A DNA stretch of 64,000 nucleotides. Origin: Helichrysum umbraculigerum. Its lineage: Eukaryota > Streptophyta > Magnoliopsida > Asterales > Asteraceae. The position numbers were made by a program, and so were the translations under genes. Below, piece by piece: positions 1 to 11,296 of this stretch; the first letter of the stretch is position 1; each line of letters starts with the position of its first letter. The notes beneath the pieces are model-generated. The model was not told where the DNA came from and did not search any database. It saw nothing but the letters and a program-made list of their open reading frames with translations. The stretch covers positions 14,461,501-14,525,500 of the forward strand of contig CATIUR010000001.1 in NCBI GenBank assembly GCA_949592205.1. Reading direction: 5' to 3'.

Positions 1-875
1 AAATGGTCTTCTTATATTTTAAATGGTCTGTGAAAGAATATATTTTGAATGATGAATGGTGGGACAAAGTAGCATATATTCTTAGTTTCACTGGACCTAT
101 ATATGAGATGATTAGAGTTTGTGACACCGACAAGCCATGTTTACACTTGGTGTATCAGATGTGGGATGCGATGATTGAGAAAGTGAAGATTGAGATCTAC
201 AAGAAAGAAAAACGTCCGACATCTCAAATAAGTTGCTTTTATGATGTTGTGCATCGTATTTTAGTGGCTTGATGGTCGAAAAATAACACTCCCCTACATT
301 GTCTAGCTCACTCTTTACATCCAAGGTATATGATTTTAAATTATACACTTGAATTCTATTTGATACTTATGTTTTAACTTTTGAATGTTGTAGATATTAT
401 AGTGATGCATGGTTACTTTAGGATTATACAAGATGTGCTCCACATAGGGATGGAGAAATTTCACAAGAAAGGGTGAAATGTTTACGAAGGTTGTAACCTA
501 ATATATGATGATGAGTATAGCAAAGTCCTTGATGAGTATGCAACGTTTTCAATGAAGAGTGGTCCTTTTGAGGATTTAATAAGCATTTCAAAGATGGGTA
601 CTATGGAACCCAAGAATTGGTGGGTTAACTTTGGAGCTCAAACTCCTTTACTCCAGACTTTGGCTTTTAGATTACTTGGACAACCTAGTTCTTATTCTTG
701 TGCTGAGCGTAATTGGAGTACTTATGCATTTATTCTCTCGCTTAAGAGGAACAAGTTGACTACAAGTCGTGCTCAAGACTTGGTTTACATCCACAATAAT
801 CTTCGACTTTTGTCAAGGAATCTGAATGATGATGTAAAGATGTGGGATGTGGGATATGGGTGGAAATGCTTTTAA
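1..875 (+). pseudogene. hAT-family transposase, 3' part, decayed
   Basis: Two coding blocks match the C-terminal half of plant hAT transposases. Positions 3-272 encode the middle region (WWDKVAYILSFTGPIYEMIR) and positions 552-875 encode the dimerisation domain, with the family pattern PKNWW..G...P.L..LA..LL, then CAERNWS, then KRNKL and LVYIHNNLRL. The reading is broken: a TGA at about 271-273 falls where the family continues (downstream text still reads WSKNNTPLHCLAHSLHPRY), and the piece between 380 and 520 (YYSDAW...APHRDGEISQERVKCLRRL) is in other frames. The 5' part, with the BED finger and the first catalytic residues, lies outside the window. Family identity is solid; activity is excluded by the breaks. 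Confidence 0.85.
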
Positions 876-1138
876 TTCAATGGAAGATGTAGAGTTTTTG
901 GAGGTTGTCGATCTCTCACTAGATGAACCGGATTTTAAAAATGATTTGATTATTGATAATTAATTACCTTTGAAAGATTTAGTATTTTTGGAGTTTATAC
1001 TTTACATCAATATATATCTATTTTGGAATTTATTTAATATATATATTTTTTATATTTGTCATATCCGTATCTTGAAATTTTGAGTTTTGCCGTTTCCCGT
1101 ATCCGTTTCCCGGTGCCGTATCCGTTTCAGGCAACATA
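1..1138 (+). mobile_element. hAT transposon, right part with probable terminus
   Basis: After the transposase remnant the sequence runs through an AT-rich 3' tail and then a GC-rich block with repeated CCGTATCCGTTTC words (about 1078-1128) ending in GGCAACATAG. Plant hAT elements often end with such CCGTATCC-like subterminal repeats and a terminus of the form GGCAACAnnn. I therefore place the right end near 1138. The left end is outside the window, so the 8-bp target duplication cannot be tested. Confidence 0.5.
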
Positions 1139-1587
1139 GACTCCACGGAGTTATGTTTCAAAATCATGACCAAGTTGCTTAGATCCAATATGTACAGAAC
1201 ATTCATGCCTTTGTACACTAAAAGTCTCTAATCCTTTTTATCATGTAATCACATATTCGTGTCCCAAGAACCTTGAATCACCCTTATTCATCCCATAGGC
1301 ATCTTCACCGGTATAACCCTCTTTATTAAGAGTACCCGGTTAGATAAGTTTCTCTTTAGATCTGAAATATACTTCACAACATCTAGAAAAAACTTGTTCC
1401 ATTACCCCTTTCTATATTCAATTATTCACCTTACATATACTTGTAGATAGTGCACGAAGTACTCGTGTGACATTGATATAGGATGTAAGTAACATGTATT
1501 GTATTACTACCGTTTGATTCTTCTTCCGAATTTAGTTACCAAATGTTATCATATCATTTCTCTTATTAATCTTATAAAGGAAGGAAT
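1139..1587. other. Intergenic, nothing recognised
   Basis: AT-rich sequence with no ORF of coding character. I see no RNA gene or repeat structure here. Confidence 0.4.
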
Positions 1588-2105
1588 GTGTGTAGCAACA
1601 ACGTGAAATCTATAAGAGCTGAAGCTACAACATCCACATCTTATTCTTCTCTCATCATGGATCCGATTAAAGGAAAGCTTCTCAAGCTTACTGATAAAGC
1701 AGCTCATGAGCTATATGAAAAGGCCTCATCGGGCAGTCTTCTATGTGGACTTAATGCTGATCTACTAGTAGAACTCCTAGATAAAGAAAGTCTATAAGAA
1801 ATAGGTTCATGATTAATAAGGATCATCTTGATGAGTTCGTAGAAGTATTGCTCATAATTAATCATGCACGAACCAACCTATTTGTATAGATGTTTTCATC
1901 CAGGAGTTCTACATGCAGATCATGATCAAGTCTCCACAGGGAACTGCCTGATGTGGCCTTCTCGTATAGCTCATCAGCTGCACTATCAGTAAGCTTGAGA
2001 AGCTTTCTATTAATCGGATCTATACTTACGGAAGCTTGCACTAAGCAAGTGAGATAGATGTGGATGTTGTAGCTTCGTTCCCTATAGATATCGCGTTGTT
2101 GGTAA
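1588..2105. repeat. Long imperfect inverted repeat (hairpin) of a gene-like segment
   Basis: The segment about 1588-1825 and the reverse complement of about 1853-2105 are the same sequence with scattered substitutions and short indels; the loop is about 30 bases. Landmarks shared by both arms are GAAGCTACAACATCCACATC, AAGCTTCTCAAGCTTACTGA and AGAACTCCT. Arm 1 is open for 69 codons (1588-1797; residues such as KLLKLTDKAAHELYEKA); arm 2 read from its own strand gives a related peptide (KLLKLTDSAADELYEKA) with stops. I do not recognise the protein. A transcript through both arms would fold into a hairpin of about 230 bp, a typical source of plant small RNAs; that role is inference. Confidence 0.75.
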
Positions 2106-2429
2106 CCATACTGTTTTCTTTCTTAGACTAATGTTAACAAGGATAAGATATAGTAACTAATTTTAGTTTTAGTCACCTTGCTAATTTATGCATAAAATCT
2201 TTGTATATGCCGCATCTTAGTCTCTGATATGTGAACTGAACTTAAACTTATGGAATATGTTTGTGAACACAGAAATGGGCTGCTGTGAATCATCGATCAA
2301 GTACCAAAGTTCCTGAAAGCAACTTCCAAACCGGTTCATCAAATAGAGGTTGGGTAACAATACCGCTATGAATCTACCTTAAAATCAGATCACCGGAATA
2401 AAAGATTAAATCTTTAAGTGAGAAGAAAC

Positions 2430-2821
2430 TAGAGGTGGCAAAATGAATGGGTCGGGTCGGGTCACGGGTCTAGATGGGTTTGGGTCTAAATGGGTCCGGG
2501 TCTAGATGGGTCATTTAGAAGGATGGGTTTAAACGGGTCCGGGTCAAATGGGTCTCGGGTCGGGTCGGGTCATCGGGTTCATCAAACTTTTTTTTTTATT
2601 TGAGTGAAAAATGAAAAAAATGAAATGAGGTGAAAAAAAAAAAATTACCCGCTAGACCCGTCTAAACCCGTTGGTTAATTGTTACACAATTAGAGGTTAT
2701 ATTGAAAAACTCATTTAGACCCATCCAAAAAATGGGGAGGAGACCCAACAAACCTATCCCCTCCTAAAAATTAACCAAATTGACCCATAATTAACCAATG
2801 GGTCTAAAATTGCCACCTCTA
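2430..2821. mobile_element. hAT-type MITE, 392 bp
   Basis: Perfect 11-bp terminal inverted repeats TAGAGGTGGCA ... TGCCACCTCTA are flanked by an 8-bp direct duplication GAAGAAAC (2422-2429 and 2822-2829), the signature of hAT insertion. The interior has no coding capacity and is built of GGGTCGGGTC- and GGGTCTAGAT-like words on the left and their complements on the right. Confidence 0.9.
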
Positions 2822-3959
2822 GAAGAAACTGTGAAACACCAAATGATGGTACTTGTTACCTCTACCATACAAAAGATGATGTTCAGTAATTGAAATGTTA
2901 TCATAGAATACTTGGATAGCGTTTTTTAGGGGTCAATGTGTATGCAAGTATGTTGTCAACTCTTTCTAGCTAGTATATCTTGAGATATATACAAGAAACA
3001 TAATAGATTAAGGTTTTAGTTAGGACTTGTTTGTTTCGATTCCGTCAATTGTATGTATGTATGTATGTTTTTTTTTTCCTTCCCTTTTTCCCGATTGAGA
3101 TGGAATCAAGTGTACGTGATGAAGTAAAATGTGATGAAGTAAAATGTGTTTCATTTGGATCTAACTTCACTTGTATTTGTTGGTTCTCCCCTGTTTCTTT
3201 GGTAAGCAATTACAGATTACCGTTTTATTGTCCATTTTTATTATTAAGTTTATAACAATCTGCATTCTCTTGAGATACTGATTTTTATATATGGAGAACT
3301 ACTGACCTGGACCTGTTTCCAAACGGGTAAAACTAATGACAAAATGACTACCAAAATTGACAAATACGTTATTAATCGTGAAAAAAAATACAAACTAATT
3401 AGAATAATATATATAAATAATGCGGATGTTTGTGTTTTATCATAAAGTAATTTGTTAATTAAAAATAGTATGACAATACAGGAATGTGTGCTTCATTTTC
3501 TGGGATCCCCTGATCAAGTTGGCGATATGATACATGTAAAGCTGCCAAGGGACCAGAGGCTCTTACACATTAAAAATCATTCCTCAACGTTATTGTGAAT
3601 GCAACGAGTTGGAACGAGGTTTGTAATTTGCATGCTGGAGTTATATTTCTTGTATAATATCCCCAAATTACAAAAAATGTGAATGAATTCCCAACTGATG
3701 CACTAATTAGCTCTGCCATACTAATAACGATATTATGTAATTGTAATGTTATCATAGAATAGCAGGATAACTGTTTTTTAAGTTGTAATGGTGGACTTGT
3801 TAGGTCTTTTGTGCAGATTATTCAAGAAACATAATAATCGTGACATATACATAGAGAATACAAGCGCTTAAAAAAACAAATACAAGAGCACAAGGAGTGA
3901 TATGATGTTAAGCTAGATATTAACTTTCAACACCAAGTATGATCTTGAGATAGTGATTT
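2822..3959. other. Intergenic with a diverged direct repeat
   Basis: About 2885-3010 and 3735-3845 share blocks such as GTTATCATAGAATA and CAAGAAACATAATA in the same order and orientation, suggesting an old direct duplication. No coding sequence is recognised. Confidence 0.35.
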
Positions 3960-4319
3960 AGACCACCTGCAGTGGTAACATAGTGTTCTGGACGCCACAT
4001 TAGCACAACACCACAACACCATTTGAAGCACTTGCAATGGTAACACCATAACGCTAAGTTTTACCCCCTAGATCCCACACAAGGTCCCTGGTCCCACTAG
4101 TTTCTATATCTTTTTCTTAAAAAAATAAAAAAATAAAATTAGATATAATTTAATTTAATTAAAACACTCAATATAACATACAAAAGTAATTCATTAATAA
4201 TAATATAAACGTTACAATGCGAAAAGAAAGTTACAATCCTAGAATTCATTAATTAAAAGTTTGTGATTTAGTCTTAAAAACAAAACAAAAAAAAGTACAA
4301 TTAACAAATAATTAAACTA

Positions 4320-4835
4320 GTCGGCGTTTCCGTCTTCATCTTCATTTCCGGCTTCCTCGCCGTCTTCCTCTTTGGCTTCGTAGAACACCCGAAACTCTTT
4401 TTGAATTGTTTTCTTCATTCTTCTATATGCCGCTAGGGTGCTAGGATCTGTGATGTGTTTGGTGTTGAGTGTAAGAAATTGAACACATTGTATAGCGATC
4501 TAAAGTTTTTCATTTTAGGTGAAGGTGTCACCGGCCCATCTCTTGCGGATAACCTTTCATTCTTGCAGTTGGCCATACCCTCCATCATGTCATCCATTTT
4601 TTATTTCGGGGAGGATGTACATGATGAAGTCGCTGCGTCGAAAGAACCGAAACTTCTGGCCGCTTTCCTTGCTTGGTTTCTGCTCATGGTCCGTGGTAAC
4701 GGATCGTCCCAAAAAAGCTTGTTCGGAAGTGTAGCCGGGTTTTCGTCGGAGAGATCAACCTAGTCATTAGAAAAATCGGCATCCTCGTATTGTGAACCAA
4801 ATCCACCAACGGGCGGTGGTGCACACCATTTTGTA
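4320..4835 (-). pseudogene. PIF/Harbinger-associated NAM-like protein remnant
   Basis: Read on the minus strand, 4763-4650 gives LFWDDPLPRTMSRNQARKAA, the hallmark (PRP)MSRNQARK segment of the plant proteins that accompany PIF/Harbinger transposases and are often mislabelled glutathione S-transferase T3-like. Upstream (4835-4770) lies PPPVGGFGSQYEDADFSND; downstream (4435-4320) lies YRRMKKTIQKEFRVFYEAKE ending at a stop. Stops and frame changes separate the blocks. A motif like a Harbinger MITE end (CACCTGCAGTGGTAACA, about 3963) lies to the left, but I could not find the other terminus. Confidence 0.55.
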
Positions 4836-4914
4836 TGGTTGCCAAGTCTAGATGTAATTCGAAAAGGAAGAAGTAAACATTCGAATTTTGTTGACACGAA
4901 TATGTATCCTAAAA

Positions 4915-5350
4915 GATAACTCAGGCCTATTTTGCTAGGAGATTGGACGAGCACCCAAAAGAAGTGAAACATTTGAACTGAATTGAAGTATCCCGTTGTT
5001 TTGCTTCCTTGGGTTCATAAAGTCAGGAAAAAGAAGATCAACAAGCGCCTTATAAATCAAGATCCCTACAGATGCTGAGTTTAATACACCCTCCATAATT
5101 AAAGCTGTAGAATTGTTCTATTTGTACGTATTGGTTACTAGTATCCCAATTACAATCCCCATTGGTGTTGTAATGCTAAAAGATGCTCCCATTAGCACAA
5201 CAATGAGCGACATGAATTTCCCCTGCAAGATGCACCTCCGAGACCAATTCCTTCAAAGAATTGGTGAAAGGTCAATGCAACAACGAGCAGTTTATCGTTT
5301 TTGGACTTTGGAAAGCACCTACAGATAATCCTATTATTAATGAATGTTAC
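4915..5350 (-). pseudogene. ZIP metal-ion transporter, last exon, inactivated
   Basis: The minus strand from 5350 down reads SLIIGLSVGAFQSPKT, then LTFHQFFEGIGLGGAS, then MSLIVVLMGASFSITTPMGI, then VLNSASVGILIYKALVDLLF and DFMNPRKQ, ending near 4918 with NLLAK, a stop and A. These are, in order, the last transmembrane helices of ZIP (IRT/ZIP) zinc and iron transporters: the H..FEG metal-binding helix, the SxTTPxG helix and the SAsxGILIY helix with ALVDLL. It is broken by a one-base shift before LVVALTF, another after GGAS, and a TAG where the family has the final Trp. Related upstream-exon copies lie at 5.8, 8.7 and 11.3 kb. Confidence 0.8.
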
Positions 5351-5769
5351 AATTATGCCCAATTCCAACACATTGAAAAATACAAAATATGTAATTCATG
5401 TACATGATCATGAGTTGAAGTCTCAATAGTGTAAACAATTATAAAACTATCGAACCGAAAGTAATTTATTATATTCTTAAAACCACAGTATCTTTAATTT
5501 TTTCTCTTTAAATGATTGGTACACATCAATTTGTGAAATATATGTAATATATTCTAGCATTTTTCAAATGTAAAATCTCACTATACCAATCAAACTCTTT
5601 TATAAAGAAAAGCAAATCATTAAGTTAAAGCATAAATTAAGTTATCGTATTGTGAGCCTTCTCTTAAACAATATATACTTCCAAAAAAAAATGTCATGAT
5701 TCTTAAAGAAAAAGTATTTTTATATGTGCAACACAAAGCAATAATGAACCCTAATGAAATAGCAGTAAA

Positions 5770-5890
5770 TGAATGCTAGTAAAACACAAGAAGCGGATAG
5801 AGAATTTACTTGCTAATTCCGAGACAACCCATTTCAACAACCATGGCAAGGTAACAGATCAGGCACCCATGAGCACCCATATAAGTTGTA
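5770..5890 (-). pseudogene. ZIP-like upstream exon, copy 1
   Basis: The minus strand carries an acceptor-like ATACAG, then sequence equivalent to the exon at 11297-11388, ending at AGCAA before GTAAAT. It shares with copies 2 and 3 both the exon and the AT-rich flank on the intron side. Its coding text (VEMGCLGIS) fits the LExGIxxHS stretch that precedes the IIGLSVG helix of ZIP proteins, and the last exon follows at 5350 after an intron-sized gap. The reading frame contains a stop in place of the Q in GAQS. The ZIP assignment of this exon is inference from context. Confidence 0.45.
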
Positions 5891-6196
5891 AGACCATGTC
5901 GACCTTTTCACTGTATGATAAAACAAAGGAAGTTGTGGGTTACAATATCTACCCAAACATGTACAAACACGTATTTACTTCGCTCTAAAGTGCCTTTGTG
6001 GACACATGTCAAAATTAAGCATACATTAAATTTTCTCTGAAGTGTGTTTATTTCAGTAAATTTCAAAAGGTGTTTAAAAGTTCCAATTTAAGGTTTGACA
6101 GGGCTGATTTAAGAAAAAGTAAGCTTTATACGTACATGTTTACAGGTGATCAATTTATACGTACTTCAACATTATGATTAGCTAGCGAGTTAATTT

Positions 6197-6513
6197 CTAA
6201 AAATCCCAACAACCGAAACAGATGTTGACAAAACTCACCAGATGGTTGAAGAGAAGCGATGATATATATGCGTCTGCGTACGTAAACCTAAACCTATTCG
6301 CAATCTTTGAAACCGAGACGATCTTCCAGTAGATTTCAATGGAGACTTGTAAAACATGTTGAGGAGTAACATTGCGAGGAGCAATAAGTCGAAACAAATG
6401 ACTGAAAAATGATTCATACATGAAGATGGATTCATGATGAAGACCAAATCTGAACCACAATGTTTGTCACCAGTGTCTGAACACCCGCAGAACGAACTCC
6501 ATAGATCAGCCAT
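6197..6513 (-). pseudogene. ABC transporter C-family (MRP type), first-exon fragment
   Basis: An ATG at 6513 on the minus strand opens a frame beginning MADLWSSFCG and continuing PSSCMNHFSVICFDLLLLAM. This matches the N-terminus (first transmembrane segment of TMD0) of plant ABCC/MRP transporters, where FCG, then a Cys-rich turn, then DPSSCxNHxxxICFDILLL is conserved. A transmembrane helix is evident at about residues 38-55. No nucleotide-binding domain or further exon is visible within several kb, so this is a detached exon or relic. A frame change around residue 68 lets the reading continue in the neighbouring frame to 6197. Confidence 0.55.
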
Positions 6514-6886
6514 TTCTCCTTTTTACTACCCTCTTTGCCTTTGCAACACTTTTAATACTGGCCTGGCAAAGGGGTAGCAAAACCACAAATTAGCTACAGA
6601 AGAACTATATAATCCAATCCAGATGTGATGTACGGTCGTGGAAGGAATTGAATAATGTTGTAGCTCGTATGATCGATTTAGGTTTTAATAGATGGATAAA
6701 ATTGTATTTTGTGAAAATGCAAAGAGAATATTTGCAGTACGTACGCAGAACGCAGACGGCAGATTGCGAATATAGGTTTAGGTTTTAATAGATGGTAAGA
6801 TTGTCATCATAAGCTATATATTGTTAACTGACTCAATCTCTAAGCCCATTACATTAAGTCTAGTCCATTCTCAAATGTAGGGCTTA

Positions 6887-7189
6887 GAGCATCCACAATG
6901 CATTTGTTCAATACAATGCCACGTAAGCATTCAACCTTCTTTATACCAAGCTTCACAATGCATTGAATTTAAACAAAAACAACTAAACTGGTACATCAAC
7001 ATCTCATTTTATTTTAATATGATATGTATGAGAGACAACCATATCACATGGGCCCACCTTCAAATGTAAATAAGAGTTCAAACAGACCCTAACATCTATT
7101 TACTTTTAAAACCTCACAATGCATGTACTTTCATTTACTCACATATACTCATATTTACAATTGCCACCAAGGACCCATTGTGGATGCTC
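6887..7189. mobile_element. Tourist-type (PIF/Harbinger) MITE, 303 bp, inside LTR1
   Basis: Terminal inverted repeats GAGCATCCACAATG ... CATTGTGGATGCTC are flanked by TTA on both sides (6884-6886 and 7190-7192), the canonical PIF/Harbinger target duplication. The same place in LTR2 (GGGCTTAGCCC, about 7824) is uninterrupted, which confirms the boundaries and shows the MITE arrived after the retrotransposon. Confidence 0.95.
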
Positions 7190-7284
7190 TTAGCCCAATT
7201 AGTGACTCCTCTTGTATCTATTTATATGTACTTCTCGTATAATGAAAAGACACAATGGGAATTATACCCTTGTTTATGGTATCA

Positions 7285-7760
7285 GACGCAGATTGGGGTG
7301 GTTGCCTGTCACTCGTCGATCCACTTCTGGGTACTGTGTTTTTCTCGGTGACAATCTTCTATCATGGTCTTCAAAACGCCAACACACCATTTCTCGATCT
7401 AGTGCAGAAGCGGAGTATAGAGGCGTTGCTAATGCCGTAGCTGAGACTGCATGGTTGCGTAATCTTCTCCGGGAGCTCCATAATCCCCTGTCCAAAGCTA
7501 CAATTATCTATTGTGATAATGTCAGTGCCGTGTACATGTCCTCCAATCCGGTTCAACATCAACGCACAAAACACATCGAGATTGATATCCACTTTGTTCG
7601 AGATAAAGTAGCTACCGGCCATATACGGGTCCTTCATGTTCCATCAAGATACCAGTATGCCGATATCTTCACCAAAGGACTTCCAACTCCGCTCTTCTCA
7701 GACTTTCGATCCAGTTTGAGTGTCCGTCTTCCTCCCGCTCAAACTGCGGGGGTATGTTAA
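7285..7760 (+). pseudogene. Copia RNase H, C-terminal part of pol
   Basis: From DADWGG (7285) the sequence encodes the Ty1/copia RNase H: RRSTSGYCVFLG, SSAEAEYRGVA, CDNVSAVYMSSNP, RTKHIEIDIHFVRD, and the final YQYADIFTKGLP, ending at the stop before LTR2. One base is missing after DWGGC, so the first six residues are in a different frame from the rest. Nothing upstream of RNase H is left; the deletion joined PBS and RNase H across a few shared bases (around AGA). Confidence 0.9.
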
Positions 7761-7903
7761 CTGACTCAATCTCTAAGCCCATTACATTAACTCTAGTCCA
7801 TTCTCAAATGTAGGGCTTAGCCCAATTAGTGACTCCTCTTGCATCTATTTATATGTACTTCTCGTATAATGAAAAGACACAATGGGAATTATACCCTTGT
7901 TTA

Positions 7904-8005
7904 TATATATGCGTCCGGCGAACGTTAGCAACGATGTCTTACTGTGATATATAGGTTTAGATATATATGCGTCCGGCGAACGTTAGCAACGATGTCTTAC
8001 TGTGA
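7904..8005. repeat. Tandem duplication, 58-bp period
   Basis: The block ATATATGCGTCCGGCGAACG (continuing to ...TCTTACTGTGAT) occurs twice, starting near 7905 and 7963, directly next to the right target duplication of the Copia element. Confidence 0.85.
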
Positions 8006-8680
8006 TCTCTGGCTCTCTGCTATGTGTAACAAATTGCTTAAATGTGACAAGAATGTATTATTATATCATAACAAAAGAGGTACTCGGTACAATTTTAAGA
8101 TTACATTATTTTCCTGAATGTAACGTTGTAACACAAAAATGACAGCACAAACATTAGTAGGTGACGCAAACCAACTAAATTTTGAAAAGGTGAATGTGAC
8201 ATGAAACAAGAAAAAGTACTATTCGAGAAATTGCATAACGTGCAAGCTAGTGATGCGATGTAATCACATGAAGTACGTGGAACGATTCAGTTTTTACTTC
8301 CCATTCCTGGGGATCGTTTAAAGTAGACAAAAACACATTTCATTTCAATGGACCAAATTGATCTTTTGGCTAAACAACCAAACTTTTCTTCATTACTCTT
8401 CGTAAGAAAATTCATATGGAATTTTATTCTTTCGAACTCAATGAGTTAATTATACTACCCTTCTTTGGTATACCCAATTCTAGTGTCTAGTGAATTTTGT
8501 ATCATGACACAAGTCTGGTTAGAAAGAATTGATTAAACAATTGTTGCACCTTATTTATGATCATTAGTTCATAACTCATGAAAGAATCGTTATGACTCCA
8601 GAAGAACGAGTATTTTGATATGTGCAAAGAAAAGCTATACTGAAATCTCATGACATAGAAGTACTCAGTAAATACTATAC
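8006..8680. other. Intergenic, nothing recognised
   Basis: AT-rich. The part from about 8584 resembles the intron side of the ZIP-like exon copies at 5.7 and 11.2 kb. Confidence 0.35.
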
Positions 8681-8689
8681 GAAAATAAA

Positions 8690-8790
8690 AGAAGGCGATG
8701 GAGAACTTACTCGCTAATTTCGAGACTACCAACTTCAACACTTAGCTTATGTGTCACAGAACCTTGTGTCTTACCATCTTCAAAGAAAAA
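8690..8790 (-). pseudogene. ZIP-like upstream exon, copy 2
   Basis: Minus-strand sequence related to the exons at 5.8 and 11.3 kb, including the donor AGCGA/GTAAG and the downstream AT-rich block containing TTTGATATGTGCAAAG. The frame holds stops. No last exon follows, so only this part was duplicated or survived. Confidence 0.4.
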
Positions 8791-9132
8791 TATGGTGGAG
8801 AAAGATGCAAGTTCGATTCGAGATGGATGATCTACCAAGAATTGAAACTAAAAAAGAAAGAAAAGACAGTGATTAACTAAAGCATCATTTTTCTTTTCAT
8901 ACTTTTCCAAAGCAAATTACAATTTACAATACGTATTTATACTGGAATAAACAAAACAAACTACCAAAGTACGTAATGCATGACACATCTAACCACTACC
9001 TATTTCTTCTTCTTGCCTATTTTTTGCATGAGACAATGATGATCATGATCACTAATAAATATAATAAACTAATTAAACTCAATATATAAAGGAAGTTGAT
9101 AATTACAAGAAGTGGTTATTGCCCTTGTGTTC

Positions 9133-9213
9133 GGTGTATATATGTCCTTAAAGTGTTCGTAAACATCGAACAAGGGTGTATATATGTCCTTAAAGTGTTC
9201 GTAAACATCCAAG
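9133..9213. repeat. Tandem duplication, about 42-bp period
   Basis: GTGTATATATGTCCTTAAAG followed by TGTTCGTAAACATC occurs twice in direct succession, joined by CGAACAAGG. Confidence 0.85.
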
Positions 9214-10264
9214 TTTATCACCGGTATGATTTTGAGGGGAGTGGTAAAATTCAACTAAAAGTTCAAATGAGACACAATAATGGTTTTTATTCAATCAAAC
9301 AAAAGGAAAAAGAAAACAAACGTTTGAACACGACATTCTGGGTAGCACGTTGATCTTGAACGCCGGGCTTGAAGGCCGATCTAGTATGGTGAACACCGAA
9401 TCCCGACGTTCGAGTTGATGAATGCTGATACTCCATGTACTCTAATCATCACAATGACTTGGTCTTTGGTACTCATACACGTATCACGATATATATTTTA
9501 AGAAGCATGCTTTGGTTATAGTTTGGTAACTATGTTTTTTTTACATGGGTTTGGTTAAAAACTCTAAATTTCTGTCGATATCGAAATTCAAGTGACCGAC
9601 ATCGTTAAACACCTTTGTCCAATAAGCTGTCCTTTACAACCGATATCGCTTAATATTTTGTGCAATATTTCTCGATGATTTTCTGTTCGATATCAATCAA
9701 AACTTAAACATCTTGTTCGATACCCAATTCCGACTCTTGTGCAATATCCACTTTCAATGCCTTCAATCGATATCATGATCAATTTTGATAAATTCTAATC
9801 AAAACGAACCGTGAAAAAGATGAACACTTTTCGGACAAAATTCAATCAAATACCGTTGATTCGGTTGAATTCAAACTGGAATCTTTGTTCAATTTCGTGA
9901 TTACTTGATCATTTGAAGCTGTTTAATAAATCAATTTAACGAAATATCAATTGATGAATTTGACAATAAAATAAAAACACGAACAATAACCTTTTGTCGC
10001 GAACAATTTTTTTACTTTTTATTGTTTTGTTCCGTAAATCTTCAATTATTACAATTGAGATCAATACTCGTGTTCTTGAACCTTCAATTCTACGGATTGA
10101 TGATTAATTCGATTGAATATGCAATCACAACTGTTGAAACTCAAAGAACAACAGAATTATTAAAAAATTATTAACTATGTTTGGCTCGTTCAAATCCGTT
10201 TTTGTTTTGATTCGATAACTTCGTTAACCTTTAAGTCGTGATCTTACGTCGCTCTAATACCGCA
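9214..10264. other. Spacer rich in CGATATCG-like words; possible retrotransposon interior
   Basis: About 9570-9780 repeats words such as CGATATCG, TTCGATAT and GTGCAATAT at irregular spacing. No coding frame is visible. It lies where the interior of the LTR remnant at 10265-10445 would be if that remnant is real. Confidence 0.25.
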
Positions 10265-10445
10265 TGTTGTTCCACACTTCAAGCAATTCAATGACACTTG
10301 AAAGAGTTTTCTTTCCAATGTATATTAAGCATAAAGTGAGTAATATGAATTACAAGTGAGTAATAATAACTAACAAGGCTAGCTTAAGCTTTCCTAGTCA
10401 TATGAATTACAATGCTAAGTTTACAAACTGTATTATTTTCTAACA
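10265..10445 (-). mobile_element. Possible LTR remnant with decayed PBS
   Basis: GCTCTAATACC (10250-10260) resembles the reverse complement of the initiator-tRNA primer site (GCTCTGATACCA). It is followed after three bases by TGTTGTTCC, and the block ends at 10445 with TTCTAACA, giving TG...CA ends. Neither target duplication nor second LTR is found. Confidence 0.3.
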
Positions 10446-11290
10446 CGTCCCGTTGCGAACCCTGGAGACATATAACCACTAAACACAACATAATTTTACA
10501 CACTTAAATTAAATGATATCGGAGCTCGCAAACACAGTCTTCACAAAACTTATTGTATCTTATTGTATATTCCTTTTTCTTAGATTGCGGAGGAAAATGT
10601 TTCCTTATTACGTTCCAACGACTCTCTTAGTCGTTACCGAGCTGTCAGCGTACTTGAAAATATTCTTGCAGTCCCAAAGTCAGATATTTTGGGGTTCAAT
10701 CCTCGTCAAAGAGAATATTACCTGCCTTTAGATATCGATCAGTGACTTGAGACTGTAAATGGATGTGCAGGTACAGCTCACACCCAAGCAGTTCCTTGGA
10801 TGATCTTAAATCGTATAGACCAGTCCAATGCCCTTTTATACTCACCTTGAACATAATAATTATAGAATCTATATTCAATGCAAATCAACACACGACCTCT
10901 ACATGTTTTTCATTAAACGTTGCATACCGAACATGAAACAATATAATTCAAGCTTTTATTGCCCATGTATTTATAGATCAACATCTTTTCATCCTCTGAG
11001 GATCTAATGAATGACGATGTTGTATTTCTTATTCTAAAAACCTCAATATTCCAATCAACATATTGTATTAGAACAAAAGTCATTAAAGTCAAAATAAGAA
11101 GCATTGGGTCAGTTAAAAAGAGAGTAAATTTATTTAACTGTGAATCTGTCTATTAAATAATCCTTCCAAAAAGAATTGTCATGATTCTTAAAGGACAAGT
11201 TTTGATATGTGCAAAGGCAAAGCAATACTGAACCGTCATGAAATATAAGTAACTAATAACTACTAGAAAAATAAAAGAAGGTGAAGGAGA
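10446..11290. other. Intergenic, nothing firm
   Basis: Several short frames without coding character. From about 11167 the sequence is the intron-side flank of ZIP-like copy 3. Confidence 0.3.
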
Positions 11291-11296
11291 TTTTAC

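Larger units (their letters stand above)
6822..7903 (+). mobile_element. Internally deleted Copia element with short LTRs
   Basis: LTR2 spans 7755-7903 (149 bp, TGTTAAC ... GTTTA). LTR1 spans 6822-7276, the same sequence enlarged by a 303-bp MITE. The target duplication is TATAT (6817-6821 and 7904-7908). A primer-binding site TGGTATCAGA (initiator tRNA-Met type) begins at 7277, directly after LTR1. The internal part jumps straight from the PBS into the RNase H segment of pol, so gag, protease, integrase and RT are gone. A purine tract GCGGGGG precedes LTR2. Plus-strand orientation. Confidence 0.9.

Noticed and set aside
4455..4763. 102-codon plus-strand frame as a gene
   Set aside because: It is the antisense of the NAM-like Harbinger-associated remnant, which gives a recognisable protein on the minus strand.
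10620..10735. tRNA-like B box (GGGGTTCAATCC) near 10695, possible tRNA or SINE
   Set aside because: No matching A box at the right distance and no cloverleaf stems could be formed by eye.
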